Origin: Flagellimonas marinaquae
GTDB lineage: Bacteria; Bacteroidota; Bacteroidia; Flavobacteriales; Flavobacteriaceae
Length of the DNA stretch: 64,000 nucleotides
Reading direction: 5' to 3'
NCBI RefSeq assembly: GCF_003992675.1
Contig: NZ_RZMZ01000015.1
Location: 310,001 to 374,000, forward strand
A program made the translations under genes and the position numbers. Shown in pieces: positions 40,303-49,814 of this stretch; position 1 is the first letter of the stretch, and each line of letters opens with the position of its first letter. The notes under the pieces are model-generated. The model was given only the letters and a program-made list of their open reading frames with translations. It ran no database searches and had not been told where the DNA came from.

Positions 40303-40950
40303 ATGAGAAAAAGATTACTTGTAGCGGTAGTGGCCCTATTGGGACTCTCCAACTTCGCAATGGCACAGGATGCTCCAGCAGATAATGGTGGCACATGGCA
40401 GTTTAGGTTAAGGGGAATTGTGGTCTCCCCCGACGAAAGTGCCGACATTGAAGCCATTGGTGGCGATGTTGATATTTCCACCGCCGTTGTTCCAGAGCTG
40501 GACATCACTTACTTTTTTGACGAGAATTGGTCCATGGAATTGATTTTGGCTACCGCCAAGCACGATGTAAAAGCAGTGGAAACAGCTGCTGGAGAGATTG
40601 ACTTGGGCAGTGTTTGGTTACTACCGCCCACAATAACCGGTCAATACCATTTTACGGGAGGAAACTTTGTCCCTTACCTTGGGGCCGGGGTAAACCTTAC
40701 GCTCTTTTATGGGGTGGACGAAGGACCTGTTGTGGACGATATTGAATACGATACGACGGTCGGCTTTGCATTACAAGGTGGATTTGATTACATGCTCAAC
40801 GATAAATGGTTCTTGAACTTTGATGTTAAAAAACTGTTCCTGAACACCACGGCCACTGTAAATGCGACCACCGCTTTGGGTGCTACCGTAGATGCGGATG
40901 TGGACATCAACCCATGGATTTTTGGATTTGGCGTGGGTATTAAACTTTAA
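40303..40950 (+). CDS. ompW: OmpW family outer-membrane protein
   Basis: The 215-residue product has a signal peptide ending NFAMAQ. It shows the OmpW pattern: WQFRLRGIVVSPDESADIEAIG near residues 31-52, VPELDITYFFDENWSMELILAT near 64-85, PPTITGQYHF and YLGAGVNLTLFYG in the middle, and a C-terminal FGFGVGIKL. OmpW is an eight-stranded barrel that forms a hydrophobic channel. It is a single gene ended by a bidirectional terminator shared with the anti-sigma gene. Confidence 0.92.
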   Translation: MRKRLLVAVVALLGLSNFAMAQDAPADNGGTWQFRLRGIVVSPDESADIEAIGGDVDISTAVVPELDITYFFDENWSMELILATAKHDVKAVETAAGEIDLGSVWLLPPTITGQYHFTGGNFVPYLGAGVNLTLFYGVDEGPVVDDIEYDTTVGFALQGGFDYMLNDKWFLNFDVKKLFLNTTATVNATTALGATVDADVDINPWIFGFGVGIKL

Positions 40951-40982
40951 TATTCGATTGTTTTTTTAGGTTATCTAGTTTT

Positions 40983-41021
40983 GAAGGTAGTTCGGTCAAT
41001 ACTGAGCTACCTTCTTTTTTT
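40983..41021. terminator. Bidirectional terminator between ompW and anti-sigma gene
   Basis: GAAGGTAG at 40983-40990 pairs with CTACCTTC at 41007-41014 across 16 bases, then seven T. The loop is long for a terminator. Confidence 0.75.
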
Positions 41022-41823
41022 AGGCACCAACCGCCCCCAAGGTATACAATTGCTCCAGTGTTGGGGTTTCACTTCCACCCTCGGGCTCCAAGGTGATACC
41101 GAAAGCTTCGGATTCGTTGGCGTTTTCCAAAGTAAAGAGTTTATTGTCCTGTGACGCAAAATCATCCAATAACCCGATACTGGTAGGAGTGAGCGGGTCC
41201 AACTTTAAGGACCACACTTGATAGGTAAATCCTTCAGGAGGTTCTGGAAGGCCTTGGGCGTCGATAATTACTTTCTGCTCTTCCTTGTTCCAATACGCTT
41301 TTGCATAGGAGGAAGGGGAAACGGCTTGCCCGCCAAGAGCGATAACAGACACATCTTTATCCCTGATTTCTTGCAACAGCAGTTCTTTTGAGGTGATTTC
41401 CGCTTGGGTATCGGATAAAATATCTTCCAAGCTCTGCTTTTCTTGATTGGTAAGTTCTATTTCGTTTTTGAGCTTGTTGTTTTCCGTGTACATCCAAAAC
41501 AGGCCTAGGGCCAATAAAACGGACGCCGCCCATCCCAAGTAGCTGCCCCAAGGAGTTCCACTACTTTTTGAAGCTTCCGGTGTAAACGGAATGACATCGT
41601 CCAGTTCCGCTTTTATCTTGGCAAAACTATTTTCCGGCATTTTTGGTGAAGCTGCCTCCGTTAGCTCGAGAACCGCATTTTCAATTGCCTCGATTTCTTT
41701 TTGTATTTCTGGATACTGTATGGCATAGTGCTGCACCTCAAGATTTTCTTCAGGTGACAGGGCTCCAGCTACGTAGAGTTCCAAAATTCCAGATGCTATG
41801 TATTCTTTCACATCCATGCTCAT
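41020..41823 (-). CDS. Anti-sigma factor (RskA/anti-sigma-K type)
   Basis: The 267-residue protein has the conserved N-terminal sigma-binding region MDVKEYIASGILELYVAGALSPEENLEVQHY and a single membrane helix near 91-107 (YLGWAASVLLALGLFWMY). A coiled coil and a periplasmic C-terminal RskA-like domain follow (AYWNKEEQKVIIDAQGLPEPPEGFTYQVWSL). It binds and inhibits the ECF sigma factor whose gene overlaps its start by 4 bp. Release is probably by membrane-protein cleavage of the kind known for RskA. Confidence 0.92.
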   Translation of the reverse strand: MSMDVKEYIASGILELYVAGALSPEENLEVQHYAIQYPEIQKEIEAIENAVLELTEAASPKMPENSFAKIKAELDDVIPFTPEASKSSGTPWGSYLGWAASVLLALGLFWMYTENNKLKNEIELTNQEKQSLEDILSDTQAEITSKELLLQEIRDKDVSVIALGGQAVSPSSYAKAYWNKEEQKVIIDAQGLPEPPEGFTYQVWSLKLDPLTPTSIGLLDDFASQDNKLFTLENANESEAFGITLEPEGGSETPTLEQLYTLGAVGA

Positions 41824-42347
41824 GCCATATTTTTTCTAATGCTCGAAATACAGCTTCTTATTCTTGTCTTTATGGTGCCAATGGGTGTATTAAGCTCCTT
41901 GGCGGCTTCTTTTTGGGTATATCCCTTAAAATAAAGCATATCGATCAGCAAAATACACTTTTCCTTCAATCCTTTTAAGAGCGACTGAAGCCCAATGGTA
42001 TCCATTTTACTGTTCAAATCTTCGCTGTTTTCAAAAATACCTACGAGAGAATCAACAGGAAGGTTCTTTTTTTGGTTTTTATGGGTTTTTGAGCGTACTT
42101 CATCGATGGCGGCGTTTCTAGCGATGTTCAATATCCAAGTAAAAAAACGTCCTTTGGACGCATCGTACTGGTCGGATTTTTCCCAGACTTTTACAAAGAC
42201 GTCCTGGCAGAGCTCTTGGGAACGCTCGGCATCCTTCACAATCACATTAATGACACCACATATGTTTTCCGCATACATATGGTACAAGGCTTCAAAGGCA
42301 GCACTATCCTTTTTTTGAAATTGTTGTATGAGGTTGTCCAAGTTCAT
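41820..42347 (-). CDS. ECF sigma factor (SigK-like)
   Basis: The 175-residue protein has region 2 (AFEALYHMYAENICGVINVIV, VFVKVWEKSDQYD, WILNIARNAAIDEVRSK) and region 4 (YFKGYTQKEAAKELNTPIGTIKTRIRSCI). That is the layout of an ECF sigma factor of the SigK kind. It directs RNA polymerase to stress genes when the anti-sigma factor (cotranscribed and overlapping by 4 bp) is removed. Its targets cannot be told from the sequence. Confidence 0.94.
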   Translation of the reverse strand: MNLDNLIQQFQKKDSAAFEALYHMYAENICGVINVIVKDAERSQELCQDVFVKVWEKSDQYDASKGRFFTWILNIARNAAIDEVRSKTHKNQKKNLPVDSLVGIFENSEDLNSKMDTIGLQSLLKGLKEKCILLIDMLYFKGYTQKEAAKELNTPIGTIKTRIRSCISSIRKNMA

Positions 42348-42370
42348 TGAAGTGGTCTAAATATATAAAA

Positions 42371-42395
42371 AAAGAGCTGCGATTGGCAGCTCTTT
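42371..42395 (-). terminator. Terminator after YceI gene
   Basis: On the minus strand AAAGAGCTGC pairs with GCAGCTCTTT (stem arms 42395-42386 and 42380-42371), followed by a T-run. It lies about 30 bp past the YceI stop. Confidence 0.8.
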
Positions 42396-42423
42396 CCGTA
42401 AATCTTTATCCTACTGGAAATTC

Positions 42424-43053
42424 TTATTGTTGTCTGAGCAATACCGAGGCATTTATGGCAACCTCATCCCAAGTTTTGCTTACGCCATCGGCACCGGTAT
42501 GCAATATTTTGCAGGCTTCGTTAAGTGAGGCCAGTGCATTGAGTGCATCCCATTGTTTTAGGTCCATAACTCCCGTAAAATTGACATGGTTGTCCTCCGT
42601 GATTTCATACTCCAAGGGAAGTTCAGCGGAAACACCGTTCATGCTCAAGGCAACCGTACAGTTATTGGCATCTTTTACAGAGAATTTACCCGTTATGTTT
42701 TGGGTCTCCACCATTTTGTTGAAAAAGAACTCAATGATCTTGGGGTCCCTTATGTTAGTAGGGTCATTGGTAAAAAGGCTGCTCACCGGAATGGTGAACT
42801 CAAGTCCGTCGATGGTTTCCTTTGGGGTTTCTCCTGCGGCATAGGTGACCTTCACTTGTTGGAAGGTGCCTCCAACGGGGACTTTGTCCGTGGTCTTGTA
42901 GGCCGTAAAACGTACGTCGGTGGAATCTTGTACAAGGCTGTAGGTCGCGGTTGATACCTTGGCTTCTGTTTTTTCCTCCTCCTTTTGGGCTTTTTTGCAG
43001 CTAAAAGCGGTCACCAATAGTAGTGCCATGGCTGCAAGGTGTAGTTTTTTCAT
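42424..43053 (-). CDS. YceI family lipoprotein
   Basis: The product is 209 residues from the ATG at 43053, with a lipoprotein signal ending LVTAFSC (Cys18). It has a YceI-like lipocalin-type barrel (FTAYKTTDKVPVGGTFQQVKVTYAAGE, FFFNKMVETQNITGKFSVKD). YceI proteins bind isoprenoid or similar hydrophobic ligands. The frame runs 64 residues further upstream through the terminator and the end of the sodC gene. That part is not a signal peptide, so I chose the inner ATG. A lysine/glutamate-rich linker follows the lipid anchor. Confidence 0.85.
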   Translation of the reverse strand: MKKLHLAAMALLLVTAFSCKKAQKEEEKTEAKVSTATYSLVQDSTDVRFTAYKTTDKVPVGGTFQQVKVTYAAGETPKETIDGLEFTIPVSSLFTNDPTNIRDPKIIEFFFNKMVETQNITGKFSVKDANNCTVALSMNGVSAELPLEYEITEDNHVNFTGVMDLKQWDALNALASLNEACKILHTGADGVSKTWDEVAINASVLLRQQ

Positions 43054-43110
43054 TTCAGTACATTTTAATTTTGTACTAAGGTAGGCCATAATTGTGTTTG
43101 GGTCAATAAA

Positions 43111-43135
43111 AAAAGCTGTCCAACGGACAGCTTTT
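43111..43135 (-). terminator. Terminator after sodC
   Basis: On the minus strand AAAAGCTGTCC and GGACAGCTTTT form a perfect 11-bp stem (arms 43135-43125 and 43121-43111) with a three-base loop, then seven T. Confidence 0.85.
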
Positions 43136-43159
43136 ATAGGATTGGTGATGCTATTATGC

Positions 43160-43747
43160 TTATTGGATAATTCCAGTACAAGCGATTCTTGCGCCAGCGG
43201 CACCAGAGGGTTGTGAGGTGTAGTCGTCCACTCCTTGATGCACAATCACGGCCTTGCCCAAAATATCCTTCGTGTCGTCCCCGCAGCCAATGCACCATTC
43301 GTCCGTAGTGAACTCAACGGTGCCATTGCCATCGGCATCAGCGGTAAAATTACCGATATCCCCCTTATGATAACCATCTTCGGAGCCCCATTTACCATGT
43401 TGCTCAAAAGTAGGGTTCCAATGTCCTCCCGTTGATTTCCCGTCGGGAGAGGAGCAGTCCGCTTTCTCGTGCAAGTGAATGGCATGTTCCCCTTCATCCA
43501 ATCCAAGGAAGGTCGCCCGCATGATGACCTGCCCTTCATCTTGTGTAAATACCACTTCACCACTTACGTTGCTGTCGCTTTTGGGTTCCATGGAAAATGT
43601 GATTACCTCAGGGTCCATTTTCTCTGCTACCTGCTCTACGGTTTCTTCCACCTCTTCGGTAGTCTCTTCCGCTTCTTTTTTTGCTTGTTTACAGCCAAAA
43701 GCTGTTATCAATATCAGCGCTAGGGCTGTTGTCTGTAATTTTTTCAT
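43160..43747 (-). CDS. sodC: Cu/Zn superoxide dismutase lipoprotein
   Basis: The 195-residue product has a lipoprotein signal ending ITAFGC (Cys19) and a Glu-rich linker. The enzyme domain follows, with metal ligands His91 and His93 (HLHEKADC), His109 (GGHWNP), His127 and Asp130 (YHKGDIG), and His170 (VIVHQG). Cys98 and Cys190 can form the disulfide, and Arg187 (GARIAC) is the usual active-site arginine. It removes periplasmic superoxide. A second pair of cysteines (Cys152 and Cys155, WCIGC) is extra. It is a single gene. Confidence 0.94.
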   Translation of the reverse strand: MKKLQTTALALILITAFGCKQAKKEAEETTEEVEETVEQVAEKMDPEVITFSMEPKSDSNVSGEVVFTQDEGQVIMRATFLGLDEGEHAIHLHEKADCSSPDGKSTGGHWNPTFEQHGKWGSEDGYHKGDIGNFTADADGNGTVEFTTDEWCIGCGDDTKDILGKAVIVHQGVDDYTSQPSGAAGARIACTGIIQ

Positions 43748-43823
43748 TAAAAATGATTTTTTTAAGATTAGCTTATAAGGTAGGCATTATTTATGCCTGT
43801 GTCAAGGATTACCTCTGGTATTT

Positions 43824-44522
43824 CTAGGGTTGCTTCTTTTTGAAAAGCCCTCTCAGGTCGGGATTGTAGAAGACGGCAAACTGCAATCTATCAAACACCA
43901 CATTGGAGAATTGATTTCTCAGGTACCCCAATTGTACATTGCTGTTTTCCGTAATATTCACCCCAAAGGCTGCATATAACCTGTTTTGGTCAAAAAGGTT
44001 GTCTTGTAGGTTGATAAAGAGTTCATCATAAAAATTAAGGAAAAAAGTATCCGTAAGCGGAAGGGTGACCTGTAGCCGATAGCGCGCCCTGTGCTGGGTA
44101 TCCGTAACATCCCCAAAATCAAAAAAGCGTTGCTCCAAACGGTAGCGATGTTCAAAAAGGAACTCCCATACCTTATCCCTTAAAATAAATTGTTGAAAAA
44201 TCCGATTCTCCCTAGTGTCCACCTCGCCCATGATATCTTCAAAAGAAGTGTCCGTTTGGATAAAGGCGTAGCCTATGGTGGCCATAGCGTCTGGATTAAT
44301 GTGATAATTGAGACCGGTCCGCAATAGCATCTGGTTAAAGTTATCCGCAGTTTCGTAGTACCGGAACTGTGCTTCGGAATGGATGCTAAAACGTTCTGCA
44401 ATTTGATTGGTCCCAAAATACATGAACCAAGCTCCCAGTTCTTCTTCACCGGGAGCTTGGGCATGTAGGTTTGTACTCAATGCTCCGGTTAGGAACATCA
44501 AGGTCAAAAATCTTTTGATCAT
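43824..44522 (-). CDS. DUF2490 outer-membrane-like protein
   Basis: The 232-residue product has a signal peptide ending LHAQ. It shows the DUF2490 pattern: GAWFMYFGTNQIAERFSIHSEAQFRYYE near residues 31-58 and RTGLNYHINPDAMATIGYAFIQTD near 67-90, then barrel-like strands and a closing QFAVFYNPDL. It is presumably a small outer-membrane beta-barrel of unknown function. Its start overlaps the S9 peptidase stop by 4 bp, so it belongs to the operon of the BNR protein and S9 peptidase. Confidence 0.88.
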   Translation of the reverse strand: MIKRFLTLMFLTGALSTNLHAQAPGEEELGAWFMYFGTNQIAERFSIHSEAQFRYYETADNFNQMLLRTGLNYHINPDAMATIGYAFIQTDTSFEDIMGEVDTRENRIFQQFILRDKVWEFLFEHRYRLEQRFFDFGDVTDTQHRARYRLQVTLPLTDTFFLNFYDELFINLQDNLFDQNRLYAAFGVNITENSNVQLGYLRNQFSNVVFDRLQFAVFYNPDLRGLFKKKQP

Positions 44523-46438
44523 AAATTCTCTTCTTCAATAGGAGTACTCTTATCCTCTTTTAGGTACTCATCCAAAAATTCCAAAATTTTGCTGTATGCT
44601 TTGATTTGGTTTTCTTTTTTAACAAATCCGTGTCCTTCATCCTCGAATAGCACGTATTCCACTGGGACACCGTTTTGGCGTACACCAGCTACAATTTCAT
44701 CCGATTCCGCTTGAAGCACCCTTGGGTCCTGTGAACCTTGGAGTACAATCAACGGTTTTGTGACCTTGCTGGTGTGGAATAGGGGAGATATCTGCTTTAA
44801 TCGCACAGAATCAGCACTGTAGGGGTCTCCCAATTCCTTGTACAGGGCATCTTTAAAGGACTCCCACCATGGTGGGATGCTCTTTAGGGTACGAATCCAG
44901 TTGGTGACACCGAAAAGGTTCACTCCCACATCAAATTCCTCAGGAGTGCAGGTGAGGGCGGCCATGGTCATATAACCTCCATAAGAACCTCCAATGATCC
45001 CGATTTTCTCGCCATCGATTTCTGGTTGTTGTGCCAACCAGTTCTTTCCCTCCACGCAATCTTTCAAATCCTTATCGCCATGATTCAAATCGTCCATTTG
45101 ATAGAACGTTTTTCCGTATCCCGAGCTACCACGGTTGTTTACGGCCAGAATGGCGTATCCATGGTTGACCAGGTATTGGATAAAGGCACTAAAATTTTGA
45201 CGCGATTGTCCCCCTGGACCACCATGCACCCAAACCAAAGCGGGCACAGGTGTTTCTGCGCTGGCTTGATACGGTTTGTAATAGATGGCGGGAATTTCCA
45301 GCCCGTCAAAGGATTTATAACGAACTACTTCAGCTTTCACCAAATCTTGAGCCTGGACCTCGGGATTCAAAACATCGGTCAACCGCTTGTGCTCTTTGGT
45401 CTCCAAATTGTACACATAAAGGTTGGAAGGTGTGTGCGAACCCCCAGCGTAGAAGCGCATCATGCTTTCGTCATCCGAAAAACTTACGCTGGTAATCTCC
45501 ATGTTTTCGATAGAAGGCAAATCGATATTCTTCCCCGTGGCCACTTCCATGACCTCGATGGTGTTTTTGGCATCCTCGTTAATGTAGGTGACTTGATAGG
45601 TTCCCTGATCGGTAAAATAACTTCCGGAAATATCCCAATTCCGTTCCATTGCCTTCTCGTAGGAATCATCGGCAAGATTATACTTTATCAAATAGGAAAA
45701 CTCGCTTCCATCGTCCGTAGTATAGTAAAATGCCGTTCCATCGGGTGAAAAATCCTGAGGTGCATTCCCGCTTTGGTTTTTGTTGATTTGGGTCAGCTCC
45801 TTGGATTCTAAGTTATAGAGGAATAAATCACTATCATTGGTGTTGATGGATTTGCTCAGGGCGACATACTTTTCGTCAGGGGAGACCACGCCAACATCAT
45901 AACCATCGTTATTTTCATACACCAATTTAGAGGTCATACTTTCCAAATCCATTTTGTAGAGGTCCACAAAACGGTTGTCGCGTTTGTTGGAACCGTAAAA
46001 AAATGCGGATTTGTCATCGGACCATTGGTAAAATAGGGAACGCGCCCCTTCTTCGGGGGTAAGGTCCCTGAAACTTCCATCCATGTCACGGACAAAAATG
46101 TGGTAAATCTCATCTCCATTATTGTCCATTCGGAACAGCATTCGTTCATCCTTCGGAAAGTAGGAGATGGCGAATACCGACGAACTGTCCGATTGGGTGA
46201 CAGGCATCATTTCTCCACCCGAAGTAGGGATGGTGTACATATTGTAAATGCCCGAACGGTTGCTGGAGACCAGTAATTTGGACTTGTCCGGTGAAAAGCT
46301 TCCGCCAGCGATGGACTCGTTGTCCATCATTTGCGAAATGGTGTAGGTCTTCATCGTTTCCGCGATGGAAGGCTCCTTTTTTTCTTCTTTGCATGCCCAA
46401 ACACCTGCAATAAGGGCAATGACCAATAGTTTTTTCAT
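44519..46438 (-). CDS. S9 family peptidase (prolyl oligopeptidase/DPP type) lipoprotein
   Basis: The 639-residue enzyme has a lipoprotein signal ending AGVWAC (Cys16) and a seven-bladed propeller-like N-terminal region. The alpha/beta-hydrolase domain has the triad Ser485 (GGSYGGY), Asp571 (GSQDPR) and His603 (EGHGF), with the oxyanion HGGPGG motif near residue 408. It should cleave small peptides, often after proline, in the periplasm. It follows the BNR gene by 6 bp and precedes DUF2490, forming an operon. Confidence 0.93.
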   Translation of the reverse strand: MKKLLVIALIAGVWACKEEKKEPSIAETMKTYTISQMMDNESIAGGSFSPDKSKLLVSSNRSGIYNMYTIPTSGGEMMPVTQSDSSSVFAISYFPKDERMLFRMDNNGDEIYHIFVRDMDGSFRDLTPEEGARSLFYQWSDDKSAFFYGSNKRDNRFVDLYKMDLESMTSKLVYENNDGYDVGVVSPDEKYVALSKSINTNDSDLFLYNLESKELTQINKNQSGNAPQDFSPDGTAFYYTTDDGSEFSYLIKYNLADDSYEKAMERNWDISGSYFTDQGTYQVTYINEDAKNTIEVMEVATGKNIDLPSIENMEITSVSFSDDESMMRFYAGGSHTPSNLYVYNLETKEHKRLTDVLNPEVQAQDLVKAEVVRYKSFDGLEIPAIYYKPYQASAETPVPALVWVHGGPGGQSRQNFSAFIQYLVNHGYAILAVNNRGSSGYGKTFYQMDDLNHGDKDLKDCVEGKNWLAQQPEIDGEKIGIIGGSYGGYMTMAALTCTPEEFDVGVNLFGVTNWIRTLKSIPPWWESFKDALYKELGDPYSADSVRLKQISPLFHTSKVTKPLIVLQGSQDPRVLQAESDEIVAGVRQNGVPVEYVLFEDEGHGFVKKENQIKAYSKILEFLDEYLKEDKSTPIEEENL

Positions 46439-46444
46439 GGTTCT

Positions 46445-49400
46445 TTAATTTAGGTTAAAGCGTTCTGTCTCCTTAAATGGAGAAAGGTCCAATGATTCAA
46501 TGGAAGTCCGGTACGATTTCCATTCGTCATTAAAGAAGGCATTGGTCTTGTCCAATGCAGCCTTTAGTTCTTCTTCGGCAAACCGAATCATTCTACGTTC
46601 AGTTGCCGTTATTCCAGATTTTCGGGTGCCCACATAATAGGAGGCATTGCCCAATCTGGTCATCACATTGGGTTCTGGGTCATCCGTAATGCCCTGACGT
46701 TTGTCCTCTTTGCCCAAATACAGGGCCACAACGGAATCAATCTGTTTTACAATGGCTTCTGATGCCTTGATTTGTTCTTTAAATTTTTCTTCGTCCAACG
46801 CTTTGAGCTCTTTTTTGAACTTGTTGGCCAAATCCTTGCTTTCCACTAATTGTTTTACGGCATCTGCAGCGGTTTGGGTATAACTTTCCAACTTTTTGCT
46901 GGTTTCGTACACTTCATTGATGGAAGCTAGGTTTACATCCAATCTTGGGTCGGTCCTCACTGTAACCGAAGTGGAATCGGTCGACTCCCCATACATCACC
47001 TTAACTTGGTAGGTGCCGGGCTTTACCTCTACGCCACCGCGCTCCCGGTTTCTTTTACTGATGGTTCTGGAGGGGCGGTCTGGACCTTTTTCATCCAAGT
47101 TCCAATAAATCCTATGGAAACCAGCCTTCTCTGGAGTTTTGTATTTCACGGTTCTGATGAGCCTATCGCCATCATAAAACTCAAAAAAGATGGAATCCTT
47201 TGTTTTTTCTTTGGATTTTTCACCATCAGCCTTTTTCTCGTCCTCCTCTTTGTCTTCTTTGGCCTCTTCCTTGTCTTTTTGGCTACCCTCTTTCAAGTAG
47301 TAGGTAATCATCGCCCCAGATTCACGGTTTTCACCACTGTAGATGGCGTCCCCTCCGAACCTGCCTCCTGTAGGCTGTTGATAGGCGGCAAGGTAGGCAT
47401 CCGGGCTGTCGAACAAACTGATGTCTTTCTGCAAAACGGAAGTGTTGCCTGCCAATTTTCGCAATGGGCGGATATCATCCAACACCCATGCGGCCCTACC
47501 GAAGGTTCCTATGACCAAATCCTGTTCCCTTGGATGAATGGCCAAATCCTTTGTGGATACCGTTGGGAAACCTTTGTCCCATTTTTTCCAGTTGCTTCCG
47601 GCATCCAAAGAAATATAAAGTCCATCATCAGTTCCCAAGAACATCAAATTTGGATTTTTCGGGTCTTCAATAATGGAAAGCGTGTAGCCTTTTACATCAT
47701 TTTCATCAACGATACGGGTCCAAGTTTTTCCGTAATCCTTGGTCCTGTAGGCATAGGGTGTATAATTGAACCGTCTATAATCGTTGGCTACCAAAAGGGC
47801 TTCTCCTTTGTTGTTCTGGGATGCTTTTATTTGTGGAATCCAGCTCCCCGTAGGTAATCCTTTTATGTTTTTGGTAACCTCGACCCATGTGTCACCTCCG
47901 TTTAGGGTATAGTGTACCCGGCCATCATCGGTTCCTACCCAAAGCATATTCTGCTCTACAGGGGATGGTTCTATAACAATAATGGTACAATGGTTTTCTG
48001 CACCTGTGGCATCCATGGTAAGACCTCCGCTTTCGCTCTGCTTTTGTTTTTCCTTATCGTTGGTCGTCAAATCGGGGGAAATCACTTCCCATGTCAAACC
48101 TTTGTCCGTGGATTTGTGCACAAACTGACTTCCAAAGTAGACCGTGCTGTTGTTGAACGGATCTTGACCAATGGCTGCGTTCCAGTTGAACCGAAGTTGG
48201 GTGTCCGCATCTGGTGGGGTAGGCCGAACGATATAGCCATCACCCGTTTGCCAGTCATAACGGCTTACATATCCTTGTTGGCTCATGGCGTAACCGTAGC
48301 GGCTATCATCTGGGTCGGGAACCACATCAAATCCATCGCCAAAAGCGATTTCCTGCCAGTAGCTATTGCGAATGCCTTGCTGTTTCCAAACATAGGCAGG
48401 CCCTCTCCAAGAACCGTTGTCTTGCATACCTCCATACACATTGTAGGGGTATTCGTTATCGGTGCTGATATGGTAGAACTGCGCTACGGGCAAGTTTCCA
48501 ATAAAGCGCCATGTTTTCCCGCCATTTTTGGTGATATTGAGCCCTCCATCATTACCGTCCAACATAAATTGGCCGTTTTCTGGGTGAATCCACCACGCAT
48601 GGTGGTCGGGGTGAACGCCATTGTCAACGCCATAGGCTGGCATCAATTGGGTGAAATTTTTACCGCCGTCTTCCGAAACATTGATGTAGGTAAATACAGA
48701 ATAGATCCTGTTCTCATTTTGGGGATCTACGTAGATTTCGGAGTAGTAGAACGGACGGTTGCCTATATCATCCTTATCGTTGATTTTTTCCCATGTAAAA
48801 CCACCATCGGTAGATTTGTATAGGGCATTTTTCTTGGCTTCTACCAAAGCGTAAACAATATTGGGTTTGTTACGTGCAATAGCTATCCCGATTCTTCCCA
48901 AATCTCCTTTGGGAAGACCGTCCTCGGGTGTAATTTTTTTCCATGTTTTACCACCATCATGTGTCATGTGCAGTCCGCTTCCTTCACCTCCAGAGGTAAA
49001 GAACCATGGCTCACGTTTGTGCTCCCACATGGCAGCTATCAGTTTATTCGGATTGGTGGGGTCCATTACTAAATCGGCAACGCCTGTTTTGTTGTTTACA
49101 AAAAGGACCTTTTCCCAGGTTTCACCTCCATCTGTGGTCTTGAAAACACCACGTTCAGGATGTTCGCCCCAAGGGGACCCTATTGCTCCCACATAAACGG
49201 TGTTGGGGTCGGTGGGGTCAATAATTACTCGGTGGATGTGCCTTGTCTTTTCCAAGCCCATGGATTTCCAGCTCTTTCCGCCATCCAAGGATTTGTAGAT
49301 ACCATAACCTCCGTTCAAACTGTTTCTAGGGTTACCTTCCCCGGTACCCACCCAAATAACGGATGGATTGGATTGTTGGATGGCCACCGCACCGATGGAC

Positions 49401-49654
49401 CCAGTTACTTCATTATCGAAAATGGGCTCCCATTTGATACCGCCTGAAGTGGATTTCCATAAACCGCCAGAAGCAGTTCCGACGAACATGACATCGGGAT
49501 TGGAATGGACCACATCAATGGCAGTTACGCGTCCGCTCATTCCGGCCGGACCTATGTTTCTTGGTTTCATGTCTTGAACCAGATCCATACTGAATTCCTG
49601 CGCTGAAAGACTGGCAGCAATCAGCAGCAATACAAAGAAGATTGATTTTTTCAT
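46445..49654 (-). CDS. VPS10/BNR-repeat glycosyl-hydrolase-like protein
   Basis: The 1,069-residue product has a signal peptide ending LSAQ. Most of it is BNR/sortilin-like beta-propeller: GLWKSTSGGIKWEPI, GIYKSLDGGKSWKSM, VFKTTDGGETWEKV, ALYKSTDGGFTWEKIN and others, each with an Asp-box (S/T-x-D-x-G-x-T-W). A Lys/Glu-rich segment (about 792-825) separates the C-terminal domain. Such proteins occur widely in Bacteroidota; catalysis is doubtful and a binding role is likely. It heads the operon with the S9 peptidase and DUF2490 gene. Confidence 0.88.
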   Translation of the reverse strand: MKKSIFFVLLLIAASLSAQEFSMDLVQDMKPRNIGPAGMSGRVTAIDVVHSNPDVMFVGTASGGLWKSTSGGIKWEPIFDNEVTGSIGAVAIQQSNPSVIWVGTGEGNPRNSLNGGYGIYKSLDGGKSWKSMGLEKTRHIHRVIIDPTDPNTVYVGAIGSPWGEHPERGVFKTTDGGETWEKVLFVNNKTGVADLVMDPTNPNKLIAAMWEHKREPWFFTSGGEGSGLHMTHDGGKTWKKITPEDGLPKGDLGRIGIAIARNKPNIVYALVEAKKNALYKSTDGGFTWEKINDKDDIGNRPFYYSEIYVDPQNENRIYSVFTYINVSEDGGKNFTQLMPAYGVDNGVHPDHHAWWIHPENGQFMLDGNDGGLNITKNGGKTWRFIGNLPVAQFYHISTDNEYPYNVYGGMQDNGSWRGPAYVWKQQGIRNSYWQEIAFGDGFDVVPDPDDSRYGYAMSQQGYVSRYDWQTGDGYIVRPTPPDADTQLRFNWNAAIGQDPFNNSTVYFGSQFVHKSTDKGLTWEVISPDLTTNDKEKQKQSESGGLTMDATGAENHCTIIVIEPSPVEQNMLWVGTDDGRVHYTLNGGDTWVEVTKNIKGLPTGSWIPQIKASQNNKGEALLVANDYRRFNYTPYAYRTKDYGKTWTRIVDENDVKGYTLSIIEDPKNPNLMFLGTDDGLYISLDAGSNWKKWDKGFPTVSTKDLAIHPREQDLVIGTFGRAAWVLDDIRPLRKLAGNTSVLQKDISLFDSPDAYLAAYQQPTGGRFGGDAIYSGENRESGAMITYYLKEGSQKDKEEAKEDKEEDEKKADGEKSKEKTKDSIFFEFYDGDRLIRTVKYKTPEKAGFHRIYWNLDEKGPDRPSRTISKRNRERGGVEVKPGTYQVKVMYGESTDSTSVTVRTDPRLDVNLASINEVYETSKKLESYTQTAADAVKQLVESKDLANKFKKELKALDEEKFKEQIKASEAIVKQIDSVVALYLGKEDKRQGITDDPEPNVMTRLGNASYYVGTRKSGITATERRMIRFAEEELKAALDKTNAFFNDEWKSYRTSIESLDLSPFKETERFNLN

Positions 49655-49814
49655 TAGTTGGGTTTGTAGTTTTTCTGAGTTAATTGGGCAGTTAATGGGA
49701 CTAAATTCTTTTTTGGAAAGCCCCTAAATAAATCTGCCGCCTAAAGATACCAAAAACACTTGCCTCATTTCTTAAAGGGATGTTAATGAAACCTAGGATT
49801 TGATGACAGGAGTA

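Noticed and set aside
40989..40998. AGTTCGG in the ompW terminator as a LytTR box
   Set aside because: It is the loop side of a terminator hairpin between convergent genes.
45026..48823. Long antisense frames inside the S9 and BNR genes
   Set aside because: They mirror well-supported coding sequences and have no start signals or domains of their own.
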